The notes below the pieces were generated by a model. The model was not told where the DNA came from and searched no databases. It was given only the letters and a program-made list of their open reading frames with translations. From Aristolochia californica (lineage: Eukaryota > Streptophyta > Magnoliopsida > Piperales > Aristolochiaceae), in contig JARWKL010000002.1 in the NCBI GenBank assembly GCA_029961685.1, positions 19,684,908-19,748,907 on the forward strand: a stretch of 64,000 nt of DNA. Reading direction: 5' to 3'. Made by a program: the position numbers and the translations under genes. Position 1 is the stretch's first letter, and each line of letters begins with the position of its first letter. This document shows, one piece after another, positions 26,196 to 40,200 of this stretch.

Positions 26196-28417
26196 ATAAG
26201 TCATTTCTAACAAAAATTATAGATGTTACACATCATTAATCAATCAAAACATTTACGATGATCTATGATTGTTAGACCTACTTCTTGTAAAATAGGTAAA
26301 AAGTGGGTTGTTTTACTCATATAAATATCCCAATGGATGTTAACTTGAGAATTTAATTTTTTCTACTCCTTGAAATTTTTGGATCATTAGGTCATTTACA
26401 TCTTCAACATGTTTCTGGCATGCATATCCACCACATTTAAAACATGTTAGAATCAACGAGAAATTTGTTTCTTATAAAATTCCACCAAGCTATTAGGGGT
26501 TGTACTAGTGGAATTTCCCAAACATGGATAAAAAGACATCGGTGTTCATTTTTAGTGCGTGAAATAATTTTCTTCACTAAGATTTATTATAGTTTTCTAA
26601 TTTTATTGCATACATATAGTCTAAAATTTTGATTTTGTTGTGATCTATTTGTGTTATCTTTTTGTTTACGTGAAAAATGGGAGAGTGAAAACTCAAGTTT
26701 GGATTTGAAAAAAAATTGAACTTCCAAATGGAAATGCACAAATGCCGAGATAGATAATTCCTAAAAATGTCTGTGATTTTTAAGGATTGTAAACTCTTTT
26801 AGTTGTTTTTATATTGGGTTTTTCTATCATCGGAAGAGGCATTTTTCAGTGAGTGTTGACTCCCAAACCATTAGTCATTTCTAACAAAAATTATAGCAGT
26901 TACACATCTTTGATCGATCAAAACATTTACGATGATCTATGATTGTTAGCTCCTCTTCTTGTAAAATAGGCAAAAAGTGGGTTGTTTGGCTTTGGTAAAT
27001 ATCCCACCATGCGTTAACTTGAGAATTTAATTTTTTTCTACACCTTGAAATTTTTGGATCATTAGGTCATTTGCATCTTCAACATTTTTCTGGCATGCAT
27101 ATCCACTACATTTAAAACATGTTAGGATCAATTAGAATTTCTTTCTAATAAAATTCTTAGGGGTTTTACTAGTGGAATTTCCCAAATATGGATCACAAAA
27201 CTTTGGTGTTCATTTTTAGCGCATGAAATAATTTTCTTCACTTATATTTATTATAGTTTTCAAATTTGTTTGCATACAGTAAATATAAAATTTTCATTTG
27301 GTTTTGATCTATTTGCCTTATCTTTTTGTTTACGAGAAAAAAGGAAGAGTGAAAACTCAAGTTTGGATATGAAAAAAAATTAAACTTTCAAAATGGAAAT
27401 TCACAAATGCTGAGAGAGAGAGATAATTCCAAAAAATATCTATGATTTTTAAGGATTTTAAAATCTTTCAGTTTTTTATATATAAGGTTTTGCAATCATC
27501 GGAGGAGGCATTCTTAACTGAGTGTTGACTCCCAAACCATAAGTCATTTTTAACAAAAATTATAACCGTTACACATCATTAATCGATCAAAATATTTATG
27601 ATGATCTATGATTGTTAGGTCCATTTTTTTTTAAAATAGGCAAAAAGTGGGTTGTTTGGCTCTGGTAAATATCCCACTGCACGTTAACTTGAGAATTTAA
27701 TTTTTTCAACTCGAAATTTTTGGATCATTATGTCATTTGCATCTTCAACATTTTTCTGCAATGCATATCCACGACAATTAAAACAATTAGGATCAACTAG
27801 AAATCTCTTTCTTATAAAATTCCACCAAGCTAGTAGGAGTTGTACTAGTGGAATTTCCCAAACATGGATAACAAAACTTTGGTGTTCATTTTTAGTGCGT
27901 GAAATAATTTTCTTCACTTACATTTATTATAGTTTTCTAATTTTTTTTCATATAGAAACTATAAAATTTTCATTTTGTTGTGATCTATTTTCCTTGTCTT
28001 TTTGTTTACAAGAAAAATGAGAGAGTGAAAACTCAAATTTGGATTTGAAAAAAAATTGAACTTCCAAAATGGAAATGTCCAAATTCTGAGAGAAATAATT
28101 CCAAAAAATTCTATGATTTTTAAGGATTGTAAACTCTTTTAGTTGTTTATATATTGGGTTTTGCAATCATCAGAAGTGGTATTTTTCACTGAGTGTTGAC
28201 TCCCATACCACAAGTCTTTTCTAACAATAATTATAGCCATTACACATCATTAATCGATCAAGACATTTATGATGATCTATGATTGTTAGGTCCACTTCTT
28301 GTAAAATACGCAAAAAGTGGGTTGTTTGGCTCTGGTAAATATCCCACCACACGTTAACTTGAGAATTTAATTTTTTCTACTCCTTGAAATTTTTGATTCA
28401 TTAGGTCATTTGCTCTT

Positions 28418-31400
28418 CAATATGTTTCTGGCATGCATATCCACCACATTTAAAACATGTTAGGATGAATTAGAATCTATTACTTATAAAATTCCACCAA
28501 GCTATTAGGGGTTGTACTAGTGGAATTTCCCAAACTTGGATCACAAAAATTTGGTGTTCATTTTTTTTACCTAAAATAATTTTCATCACTTACATTTATT
28601 ATAGTTTTCAAAATTTTTTTCATATATAAAGTATAATATTTTCATTTTGTTGTGATCTATTTGCCTTATCCTTTTGTTTACAAGAAAAAAGAGAAAGTGA
28701 AAACTCAAGTTTGGATTTCAAAAAAATTGAACACCCAAAATACACAAATGCTGAGAGAGATAATTCAACAATCGTATCTATGATTTTTAAGGATTGTAAA
28801 CTCTTTTAGTTTTTCATATATTGGATTTTTCAATCATTGGAAGAGGCTGGGCGAGGCATTTTTAACTGAGTGTTGTCTCCCATACCAAATGTCCTTTTTA
28901 AAAAAAATTATAACCATTACACATTATTAATCGATCAAAACATTTACAATGATCTATGATTGTCAGGTCCGCTTTTTGTAAAATAGGCAAAAAGTAGGTT
29001 TTTTGGCTCTGGTAAATATCCCACTGCACGTTAACTTGAGAATTTAATTTTTTCTACTCCTTGAAATTTTTGGATCATAACGTCATTTGCATCTTCAACA
29101 TGTTTCTGGTATGCATATCCATTGCATTTAAAACATGTTAGGATCAATTAGAATCTCTTTCTTATAAAATTCAACCAAGATTTTAGGGGTTGAACTAGTG
29201 GAATTTCCCAAACATGGATCACTAAACTTTGGTGTTCATTTTTAGTGCGTGAAATAATTTTCTTCATTTACATTTATTATAGTTTTCAATTTTTTTTGCA
29301 TACATAAACTCTAAAATTTTCTTTTTGTTGTGATCTATTTGCCTTATATTTTTGTTTACGAGAAAAATGGGAGCGTGAAAACTCAAGTTTGGATTTGAAA
29401 AAAAGTTAAACTTCCAAAAAAGAAATGCAAAAATGCCAAGAGAGATAATTCCAAAAAATGTCTGCGGTTTTTAAGGATTGTAAACTCTTTTAGTTGTTTA
29501 TATAATGGATTTTGCAATCATGGGAAGAGGCATTTTTCACTGAGTGTTGACTCCCAAACCATAAGTCAATTCCATAAAAAAAATATAGCCGTTGCACATC
29601 AGTAATCGATCAAATCATAGATGATGATCTATGATTGTTAGGTCCGCTTTTTGTAAAATAGGCAAATAGTGGGTTGTTTGGCTTAGGTAAATATCCCACC
29701 GCACGTTAACTTGAGAATTTAATATTTTCTACTCTTTGATATTTTTGGATGATTAGATCATTTGCATCTTCAACATGTTTCTAGCATGCATATCCACCAC
29801 TTTTAAAACATGTTAGGATCAACTAGAAATCTTTTTCTCTTAAAAATTCCACCAAGCTATTAGGGGTTGTACTAGTGGAATTTCCCAAACATGGATAACA
29901 AAACTTTGGTGTTCATTTTTAGTGCGTGAAATAATTTTCTTCTCTTACATTTTTATAGTTTTCTAATTTTTTTGTATATATAAACTCCAAAATTTTCATT
30001 TTGTTGTGATCTATTTGACTTATCTTTTTGTTTACAAGAAAAATGGGAGAGTGAAAACTCAAGTTTGGATTTGAAAAAAAATTGAACTGCCAAAATGGAA
30101 ATGCACAAATGCTGAGAAAGATAATTTAAAAAAAATGTCTATGATTTTTAAGGATTGCAAACTTTTTTAGTTGTTTATATATTGGGTTTTGCAATCATCG
30201 GAAGATGCATTTTTCACTGAGTGTTGACTCCCAAACCATAAGTCATTTCTGACCCAAATTATAGCCGTTACACATCTTTAATCGATCAAAACATTTACGA
30301 TAATCTATGATTTTTAGGTCCATTTTTTTAAATAGGCAAAAAGTGGTTTGTTTGGCTCTGGTATATATCCCACCGCACGTTCACTTGAAAATTTAATTTT
30401 TTCTACTCCTTGAAATTTTTGGATCATTAGGTCATTTTCATCTTCAACATGTTTCTGACATGCATATCCACCACATTTAAAACATGTTAGGATAAATTAG
30501 AATCTCTTTCTTATAAAATTCCACCAAGCTATTAGGGGTTGTACAAGTGAAATTTCCCAAACATGGATCGCAAAACTTTGGTGTTCATTTTTAGTGCATG
30601 AAATAATTTTCTTCACTTACCTTTATTATAGTTTTCAATTTTTTTTACATAAATAAACTTTGAAATTTTCATTTTGTTCTGATCTATTAGCCTAATCTTT
30701 TTGTTTTCGAGAAAAGAGGGAGTGTGTAAACTCAGGTTTGGATTTGAAAAAAAATTGAACACCCAAAATGCACAAATGCCGAGAGAGATAATTCCACAAA
30801 TGTATCTGTGATTTTTTTCTGATTGTAAACCATTTTAGTTTTTGTATAGATTGATTTTTACAATCACCAGAAGAGGGGTGGGGGCGAGGCATTTTTCACT
30901 GAGAGTTGACAGCCAAACCATAAGTCTTTTCTAACAAAAATTATAGCCGTTACACATCTCAAATCATTTTACGATGATCTATGATTGTTAGGTCCGTTTT
31001 TTCTAAAATTGGCAAAAAGTGGGTTGTTTGGCTCTAGTAAATATCCCACCGCACGTTATCTTGGTAATTTGATTTTTTAAACTCCTTGAAAATTTTGGAT
31101 CATTATGTCATTTGCATCTTCAACATGTTTCAGGCATGCATATCCACCACATTTAAAACATGTTAGGATCAACTAGAAATCTGTTTCTTATAAAATTCCA
31201 CCAAGCTATTAGGGGTTGTACTATTGGAATTTCCCAAACAAGGATAACCAAAATTTGGTGTTCATTTTTAGTGTGTGAAATAATTTTCTCCACTTACATT
31301 TATTATAGTTTTCTAATTTCTTTGCATTCATAAACTCTAAAATTTTAACTTTGTTGTGATCTTTTTACCTTATCTTTTTGTTTACAAAAAAAATGGGAGA

Positions 31401-34400
31401 GTGAAAAATCATGTTTGGATTTGAAAAAAATTGAACTTCCAAAATGGAAATGCACAAATGGTGAGAGAGATAATTCCAAAAAATGTCTGTGATTTTTAAC
31501 GATCTTAAACTCATTAAGTTGTTTATATATTGTGTTTTGCAATCATAGGAAGAGGCCTTTTTCACTGAGTGTTGACTCCCAAACCATAAGTCATTTCTAA
31601 CAAAAATCATAGCCAGTACACATCATTAATCGATCAAATCATTTACGATGATCTACGATTGTTAGGTCCGCTTTTTGTAAAATAGGCAAAAAGTGGGTTG
31701 TTTGGCTCTGGTAAATATCCCACCACACGTTAACTTGAAAATTTAATTTATTGTACTCCTTGAAATTTTTGGATCATTAGGTCATTTGCATCTTCAACAT
31801 GTTTCTGACATGCATATCCACCACATTTTAAAACATTTTAGGATCAATTAGAATCTCTTACTTATAAAATTCCACCAAGCTATTAGTGGTTGTACTAGTG
31901 GAATTTTCCAAACATGGATAACAAAACTTTGGTGTTCATTCTTAGTGCGTGAAATAATTTTATTCACTTACATTTATTATAGTTTTCAAATTTTTTTGCA
32001 TACATAAACTCTAAAATTTTCATTTTGTTGTGATCTATTTGCCTTATCTTTTTTTTACGAGAAACGAGGGAGAGTGAAAACTCAGGTTTGGATTTGAATA
32101 AAAATTGAACATCCAAAAGGCAAAAATTCTGAGAGAGATAATTCCACAAACGTATTAGTGATTTTTAAGGATTGTAATTTTTTTTAATTTTTCATATATT
32201 TGGTTTTGAAATAATCAGAAGAGGGGTGGGGGGCGAGGCATTTTTAAATGAGTGTTGACACCCAAACCATAAGTTATTTCTAACACAAATTATCGCCATT
32301 ACTATCATTAATCGATCAAATCATTTGCGATGATCTATGATTGTTAGGTGCGCTTTTTGTAAAATAGGCAAAAATCGGGTTGTTTGGCTCTAGCAAATAT
32401 CCCACCATACGTTAACTTGATAATTTAATTTTTTTTACTCCTTGAAAATTTTGGATCATTATGACTTTTGCATCTTCAACATATTTCTGGCATGCATAAC
32501 CACCACATTTAAAACTTGTTAGGATCAACTAGAAATCTCTTTCTTATAAAATTCCACCAAGCAATTAGGGGGTTGTACTAGTGGAATCTCCCAAACAAGG
32601 ATAACAAAAATTTGGTGTTCATTTTTAGTGCGTGAAATAATTTTCTTCACTTACATTTAATATAGTTTTCTAATGTCTTTGCAATCATAAACACTAAAAC
32701 TTTCATTTCGTTGTGATCAATTTGCCTTTTCTTTTTGTTTACGAGAAAAACGGGAGTGTGAAAATTCAAGTTTTGATTTGAAAAAAAATTGAACTTCCAA
32801 AATGGAAATGCATAAATGCTGAGAGAGATAATTCCAAAAAATGTCTATGATTTTAAAGGATTGTAAACTCTTTTAGTTGTTTATATATTGTGTTTTGCAA
32901 TCATCGAAAGAGGCATTTTTCACAAAGTGTGAACTCCCTAACCATAAGTCATTTCTATAAAAAATTATAGTCGCTACACTTCATTAATCAATCAAATCAT
33001 TTACGATGATCTATGATTGTTTGGTCCGCTTTTTGTAAAATAGGCATAAAGTGGGTTGTTTGGCTCTGGTAAATATCCCACTGCACATAAACTTGAGAAT
33101 TTAATTTATTCTACTCCAAGAAATTTTAGGATCATTAGGTCATTTGCATCTTCAACATATTTGTGGCATGCATATCCACCACATTTAAAACATGTTAGGA
33201 TCAATTAGAATCACTTTGTTATCAAATTCCACCAAGCTATTAGGGGTTGTACTAGTGGAATTTCCCAAACATGGATAAAAAAACTTTGGTGTTCATTTTT
33301 AGTCCGTGAAATAATTTTCTTCATTTACATTTATTATAGTTTTTAAATTTTTTAGCATACATAAACTATACAATTTTCATTTTGTTGTGATCTTTTTAGC
33401 TTATCTTTTTGTTTACGAGAAAAGAGGGAGAGTGAAAACTCATGTTTGGATTTGAAAAAAAATTGAACATCCAAAATGCACAAATGCTGAGAGAGATAAT
33501 TCCACAAACGTATCTGTGATTTTTAATGATTGTAAACTCTTTTAGTTTTTAATATATTGGGTTTTGCAATCATCGAAAAAGGGGTGGGGGCGAGGCATTT
33601 TTAATTGACTGTTGACTCCCAAACCATAAGTCATTTTAAACAAAAATTATAACCGTTACACATCATTAATTGATCAAAATATTTACGATGATCTATGATT
33701 GTTAGGTCCGCTTTTTGTAAAATAGGCAAAAAGTGGGTTGTTTGGCTCTTGTAAATATCCCATTGCACGTTAACTTGAGAATTAAAATTTTTCTACTCCT
33801 TGAAATTTTTGGATCATTAGGTTATTTGCATCTTCAACATGTTTCCGGAAAGCATATCCACCACATTTAAAACATGTTAGGATCAACTAGAAATCTTATT
33901 CTTATAAAATTCCACCAAGCTATTAAGTGTTGTACTAGTGGAATTTCCCAAACGTGGATAAAAAAACTTTGGTGTTCATTTTCAGTGCGTGAAATAATTT
34001 TCTTCACTTACATTTATTAAAGTTTTCTAATTTATGTGCATACATAAACTCTAAAATTTTCATTTTTTTGTGATCTATTTGACTGATCTTTTTATTTACA
34101 AGAAAATAGGGAGAGTGAAAACTCAAGTTTGGATTTGAAAAAAATTGAACCTCCAAAATGGAAATGCACAAATGCTGAGAGAGATAATTCAAGAAAATGT
34201 CTACGATTTTTAAGGATTGTAAACTCCTTTAGTTGTTTATATATTGGGTTTTGCAATCATCGGAAGAGGCATTTTTCACTGAGTGTTGACACGAAACCAT
34301 AAGTCATTTCTAACAAAAATAATAGCCATTACACATCATTAATCGATCAAATCACTTATGATGATCTATGATTGTTAGGTCCGCATTTTTTAAAATAGGC

Positions 34401-37213
34401 AAAGGTGGGTTGTTTGGCTCTTGTAAATATCCCACCACACGTTAACTTGAAAATTTAATTTTTTCTACTACTTGAAATTTTTGGATCATTAGGTCATTTG
34501 CATCTTCAACATGATTCTGGCATGCATATCCACCACATTTAAAACGAGTTACGATAAATTAGAATCTCTTTCTTTTAAAATTCCACCAAGCTATTAGGGG
34601 TTGTTCTAGTGGAATTTCCCAAACATGGATCACAAAACTTTGGTGTTCATTTTTAGTGCGTGAAATAATTTTCTTCACTTACATTTATTTATATTTTTAA
34701 ATTTTTTTTGCATACATAAACTCTAAAATTGTCATTTTGTTGTGATCTATTTGCATTATCTTTTTCGTCACGAGAAAAAAGGGAGATTGAAAAGTCAAGT
34801 TTGGATTTGAAAATAAATTGAACACCAAAAATGCACAAATGCTGAGAGAGATAATTCCACAAACGTATCTATGATTTCTAAGGATTGTAAACTCTTTTCG
34901 TTTTTCATATAATGGGTTTTGTAACCATCAGAAGAGGGGTGGGGGGCTACGCATTTTTAAGTGAGTGTTGACTCCGAAATCATAAGTCATTTCTAACAAA
35001 AATTATAGCTGTTAGACATCATTAATCTATCAAATCATTTATGATGATCTATGATTGTTAGGTCCACTTTTTGTAAAATAGGCAAAAAGTTGGTTGTTTG
35101 GCTCTCGTAAATATCCCTCTCCACGTTAACTTGAGAATTTAATTTTTTCTACTCCTTTGAAATTTTTGCATCATTAGGTCATTTGCATCTTCAACATGTT
35201 TCTGGCTTGCATGTCCACCACATTTAAAACACGTTAGGATCAACTAGAAATTTCTTTCTTATAAAATTCCACCAAGCTATTAGGGTTGTACTAGAGGAAT
35301 TTCCCAAAAATGGATAACAAAACTTTTGTGTTCATTTTTAGGGCATGAAATAAATTTTTTCACTTACATTTATTATAGTTTTCAAATTTTTGTGCATATA
35401 AAAACTCTAAAATATTCATTTTGTTTTGATCTATTTGCCTTATCTTTTTGTTTACAAGAAAAAAGGAAGAGTGAAAAATCAAGTTTGGATTAAAAAAAAA
35501 AATTGAACACCCAAAATACACAAATGCTGACAGAGATAATTCAACAACTTTATCTGTGATTTTTAAGGATTGTAAACTCTTTTGGTTTTTCATATATTGG
35601 ATTTTGCAATTATTGGAAGTGGGTGGGCGAGTCATTTTTAACTGAGTGTTGTCTCCCATACCAAATGTCCATATAAAAAAAATTATAACTGTTACACATT
35701 ATTAATTTATCAAAACATTTACGATGATCTATGATTGTTAGGTCCGCTTTTTGTAAAATAGGCAAAAAGTAGGTTGTTTGGCTCTGGTAAATATCCCACT
35801 GCACGTTAACTTGAGAATTTATTTTTTTCTACTCGAAATTTTTGGATCATTAGGTCATTTGCATCTTCAACATGTTTCTGGTATGCATATCCACGACATT
35901 TAAAACATGTTAGGATCAATTAGAATTTCTTTCTTATAAAATTCCTCCAATCTTTTAGGGGTTTTACTAGTGGAATTTCCCAAACATGGATCACAAAACT
36001 TGGCTGTTCATTTTTAGTGCGTGAAATAATTTTCTTCACTTACATTTATTATAGTTTTCAAATTTTTTTGGTTACATAAAATCTAAAATTTTCATTTTGT
36101 TGTTATCTATTTGCCTCATATTTTTTTTTTACGAGAAAAATGGGAGCGTGAAAACTCAAGTTTGGATTTGAAAAAAAATTAAACTTCCAAAATGGAAATG
36201 TAAAAATGCAAAGAGAAATGATTCCAAAAAATGTCTGTGATTTTTAAGGATTGTAAACTCTTTTATTTGTTTATATAATGGGTTTTGCAATCATGGGAAG
36301 AGGTATTTTTCACTGAGTGTTGACTCCCTAACCATAAGTCAATTCTAACAAAAATTATAGCCGTTACACATCATTAATCGATCAAATCATATACGATGAT
36401 CTATGATTGTTAGGTCCGCTTTTAGTAAAATAGGCATATAGTGGGTTGTTTGGCTCTGGTAAATATCACACCGCACGTTAACTTGAGAATTTAATATTTT
36501 ATGCTCCACGATATTTTTGGATCATTTGATCATTTGCATCTTCAACATGTTTCTGGCATGCATATCCACCACTTTTAAAACATGTTAGGATCAACTAGAA
36601 ATCTCTTTCTTATAAAATTCCACCAAGCTATTAGGGGTTGTACTAGTGGAATTTTGCAAACATGGATAACAAAGCTTTGGTGTTAATTTTTAGTGCTTGA
36701 AATAATTTTATTCACTAACATTTATTATTGTTTTCTAATTTTTTTTGCATACACAAACTCTAAAATTTTCATTTTGTTGTGATCTATTTACCTTATCTTT
36801 TTGTTTACAAAAAAAATTGTACAGTGGAAACTCCAGTTTGGATTTGAAAAACATTGAACTTCCAAAATGGAAATGCACAAATGCTGAGAGAGATAATTCA
36901 AAAAAATGACTGTGATTTTTAAGGATTGCAAACTCTTTTAGTTGTTTATTTATTGGGTTTTGCAATCATCGGAAGAGGCATTTTTCACTGAGTGTTAACG
37001 CCCAAACCATAAGTCATTTCTAACAAAAATTATAGCCGTTACACATCATTAATTGATCAAAACATTTACGATGACCTATGATTGTTAGGTCCGCTTTTTT
37101 TCAATAGGCAAAAAGTGGGTAGTTTGGCGCTGGTAAATATCCTTTCGCACGTTAACTTGAAATTTTAATTTTTTCTACTCCTTGAAATTTTTGGATCAGG
37201 TCATTTGCATCTC
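28418..37213 (+). repeat. Array block 4: interleaved A and B monomers
   Basis: Monomers start at 28418 B, 29096 A, 29771 A, 30445 B, 31121 A, 31795 B, 32477 A, 33153 B, 33835 A, 34507 B, 35192 B, 35868 A and 36543 A. From 30445 to 35191 the two types strictly alternate, giving a diverged dimer of about 1.35 kb. The monomer at 34507 has the ggctacgc and tgactccgaaa variants, and that at 32477 has ctaatgtctttgcaatc. These foreshadow the two halves of the homogenised dimer that begins at 37214, so the parents of that amplification probably lay here. Confidence 0.85.
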
Positions 37214-40200
37214 CAACAAGTATCTTGCATGCATATCCACCACATTTAAAACATGTTAGGATAAATTAGAATCACTTTCGTATAAAATTCCACCAAGCTA
37301 TTAGGGGTTGTACTAGTGGAATTTCCAAAACACGGATCACAAAACTTTGGTGTTCATTTTTAGTGCGTGAAATAATTTTCTTCACTTACATTTATTTATA
37401 GTTTTTAATTTTTTTTGCATACATAAACACTAAAATTGTCATTTTGTTATGATCTATTTGCATTATCTTTTTCTTTACGAGAAAAAAGGGAGATTGAAAA
37501 CTCAAGTTTGGATTTGAAAATAAATTGAACACCAAAAATGCACAAATGCTGAGAGAGATAATTCCACAAACGTATCTATGATTTTTAAGGATTGTAAACT
37601 CTTTTAGTTTTTCATATATTGGGTTTTGCATTCATCAAAATAGGGGTGGGGGGCTACACAATTTTAACTGAGTGTTGACTCCGAAACCATAAGTCATTTC
37701 TAAGAAAAATTATAGCTGTTACTCATCATTAATCTATCAAATCATTTATGATGATCTATGATTGTTAGGTCCGCTTTTTGTAAAATAGGCAAAAAGTTGG
37801 TTGTTTGGGTCTCGTAAATATCCCATTGTAGGTTAACTTGAGAATTTAATTTTTTCTACTCCTTGGAATTTTTGGATCATTAGGTCATTTGCATCTTCAA
37901 CATGTTTCTGGCATGCATATCCACCACATTTAAAACATGTTAGCGTCAACTAGAAATTTCTTTCTTATAAAATTCCACCAAGCTATTAGGGGTTGTACTG
38001 GTGGAATTACTCAAACAAGGATAACAAAACTTTGGTGTTCATTTTTAGTGCGTGAAATAATTTTCTTCACTTACATTTAATATAGTTTTCTAATGTCTTT
38101 GCATTCATAAACACTAAAATTTTCTTTACGAGAAAAACGGGAGAGTGAAAACTCAAGTTTCGATTTGAAAAAAATTTAACTTCCAAAATGCAAATGCACA
38201 AATCCTGAGAGATAATTCCAAAAAATATCTGTGATTTTTAAGGATTGTAAACTCTTTTAGTTGTTTATATATTGTGTTTACAATCATCGGAAGAGGCATT
38301 TTTCACAAAGTGTTGACTCCTAATCCATAAGTCATTTCTATAAAAAATTATAGCCATTACACATCATTAATCAATCAAATCATTTACGATGATCTATGAT
38401 TGTTTGGTCCGCTTTTTGTAAAATAGGCAAAAAGTGGGTTGTTTGGCTCTGGTAAATATCCCACCGCACATAAACATGTGAATTTAATTTATTCTACTCG
38501 AAATTTTAGGATCATAAGGTCGTTTGCATCTTCAACATGTTTCTGGCATGCATATCCACCACATTTAAAACATGTTAGGATCAATTAGAATCTCTTTCTT
38601 ATCAAATTCCGCAAGGCTATTAGGGATTGTACTAGTGGAATTTCCCAAAAATGGATAAGAAAACTTTGGTGCTCATTTTTACTGTGTGAAATAATTTTCT
38701 TCACTTCAATTTAATATAGTTTTCAAATTTGTTTGCATACATAAACTCTAAAATTATCATTTTGTTGTGATCTATTTGCATTATCTTTTTCTTTACGAGA
38801 AAAAATGGTTATTGAAAACTCATGTTTGGATTTGAAAATAAATTGAACACCAAAAATGCACAAATGCTGAGAGAGATAATTCCACAAATGTATCTATGAT
38901 TTTTAAGGATTGTAAACTCTTTTAGTTTTTCATATATTGGGTTTTGCAATCATCAGAAGAGTGGTGGGGGGCTACGCAATTTTAACTGAGTGTTGACTCC
39001 GAAACCATAAGTCATTTCTGACAAAAATTATAGTCATTACTCATCATTAATCTATCAAATCATTTATGATGATGATCTATGATTGTTAGGTCCGCTTTTT
39101 GTAAAATAGGCAAAAAGTTGGTTGTTTGGGTCTCGTAAATATCCCACTGTAGGTTAACTTGAGAATTTAATTTTTTCCACTCCTTGAAATTTTTGGATCA
39201 TTAGGACATTTGCATCTTCAACATGTTTCTGGCATGCCTATCCACCACATTTGAAACACGTTAGCGTCAACTAGAAATTTCTTTGTTTTAAAATTCCACC
39301 AAGCTATTAGGGGTTGTACTGGTGGAATTACTCAAACAAGGATAACAAAACTTTGGTGTTCATTTTTAGTGCGTGAAATAATTTTCTTCACTTACATTTA
39401 ATATAGTTTTCTAATGTCTTTGCATTCATAAACACTAAAATTTTCTTTACGAGAAAAACGGGAGAGTGAAAACTCAAGTTTCAATATGAAAAAAATTGAA
39501 CTTCCAAAATGCAAATGCAAAAATCCTGAGAGATAATTCCAAAAAATATCTGTGATTTTTAAGGATTGTAAACTCTTTTAGTTGTTTATATATTGTGTTT
39601 TGCAATCATTGGAAGAGGTATTTTTCACAAAGTGTTGACTCCTAATCCATAAGTCATTTCTATCAAAAATTATAGCCATTACACATCATTAATCAATCAA
39701 ATCATTTACGATGATCTATGATTGTTTGGACCGCTTTTTGTAAAATAGGCAAAAAGTGGGTTGTTTGGCTTTGGTAAATATCCCACCGCACATAAACATG
39801 TGAATTTAATTTATTCTACTCGAAATTTTAGGATCATAAGGTCGTTTGCATCTTCAACATGTTTCTGGCATGCATATCCACCACATTTAAAACATGTTAG
39901 GATCAATTAGAATCTCTTTCTTATCAAATTCCACCAAGCTATTAGGGGTTGTACTAGTGGAATTTCCCAAACATGGATAAAAAAACTTTGGTGCTCATTT
40001 TTATTGTGTTAAATAATTTTCTTCACTTCAATTTATTATAGTTTTCAAATTTGTTTGCATACATAAACTCTAAAATTGTCATTTTGTTGTGATCTATTTG
40101 CATTATCTTTTTCTTTACGAGAAAAAATGGTGAATTAAAACTCATGTTTGGATTTGAAAATAAATTGAACACCAAAAATGCACAAATGCTGAGAGAGATA

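Larger units (their letters stand above)
23652..28417 (+). repeat. Array block 3: A-rich, with truncated monomers
   Basis: Monomers start at 23652 (B), 24330, 25005 (truncated, 496 bp), 25501, 26176 (truncated, 229 bp), 26405, 27080 and 27746. The copies at 25005 and 25501 share private variants (gaaattcacataagctgag, agagatatttcc, gtttatattatg), so they look like a recent local duplicate pair, one of which later lost about 180 bp. Apart from the copy at 23652, these monomers are A-type by the cttccaaaatgg or no-G-run markers. Confidence 0.85.

Noticed and set aside
27730..28020. Plus-strand 96-codon frame containing STRNLFLIKFHQA as a protein
   Set aside because: The same text recurs in A monomers at 7695, 17093, 17777, 26444 and 63402 with different ends; it follows the repeat unit, not a gene.
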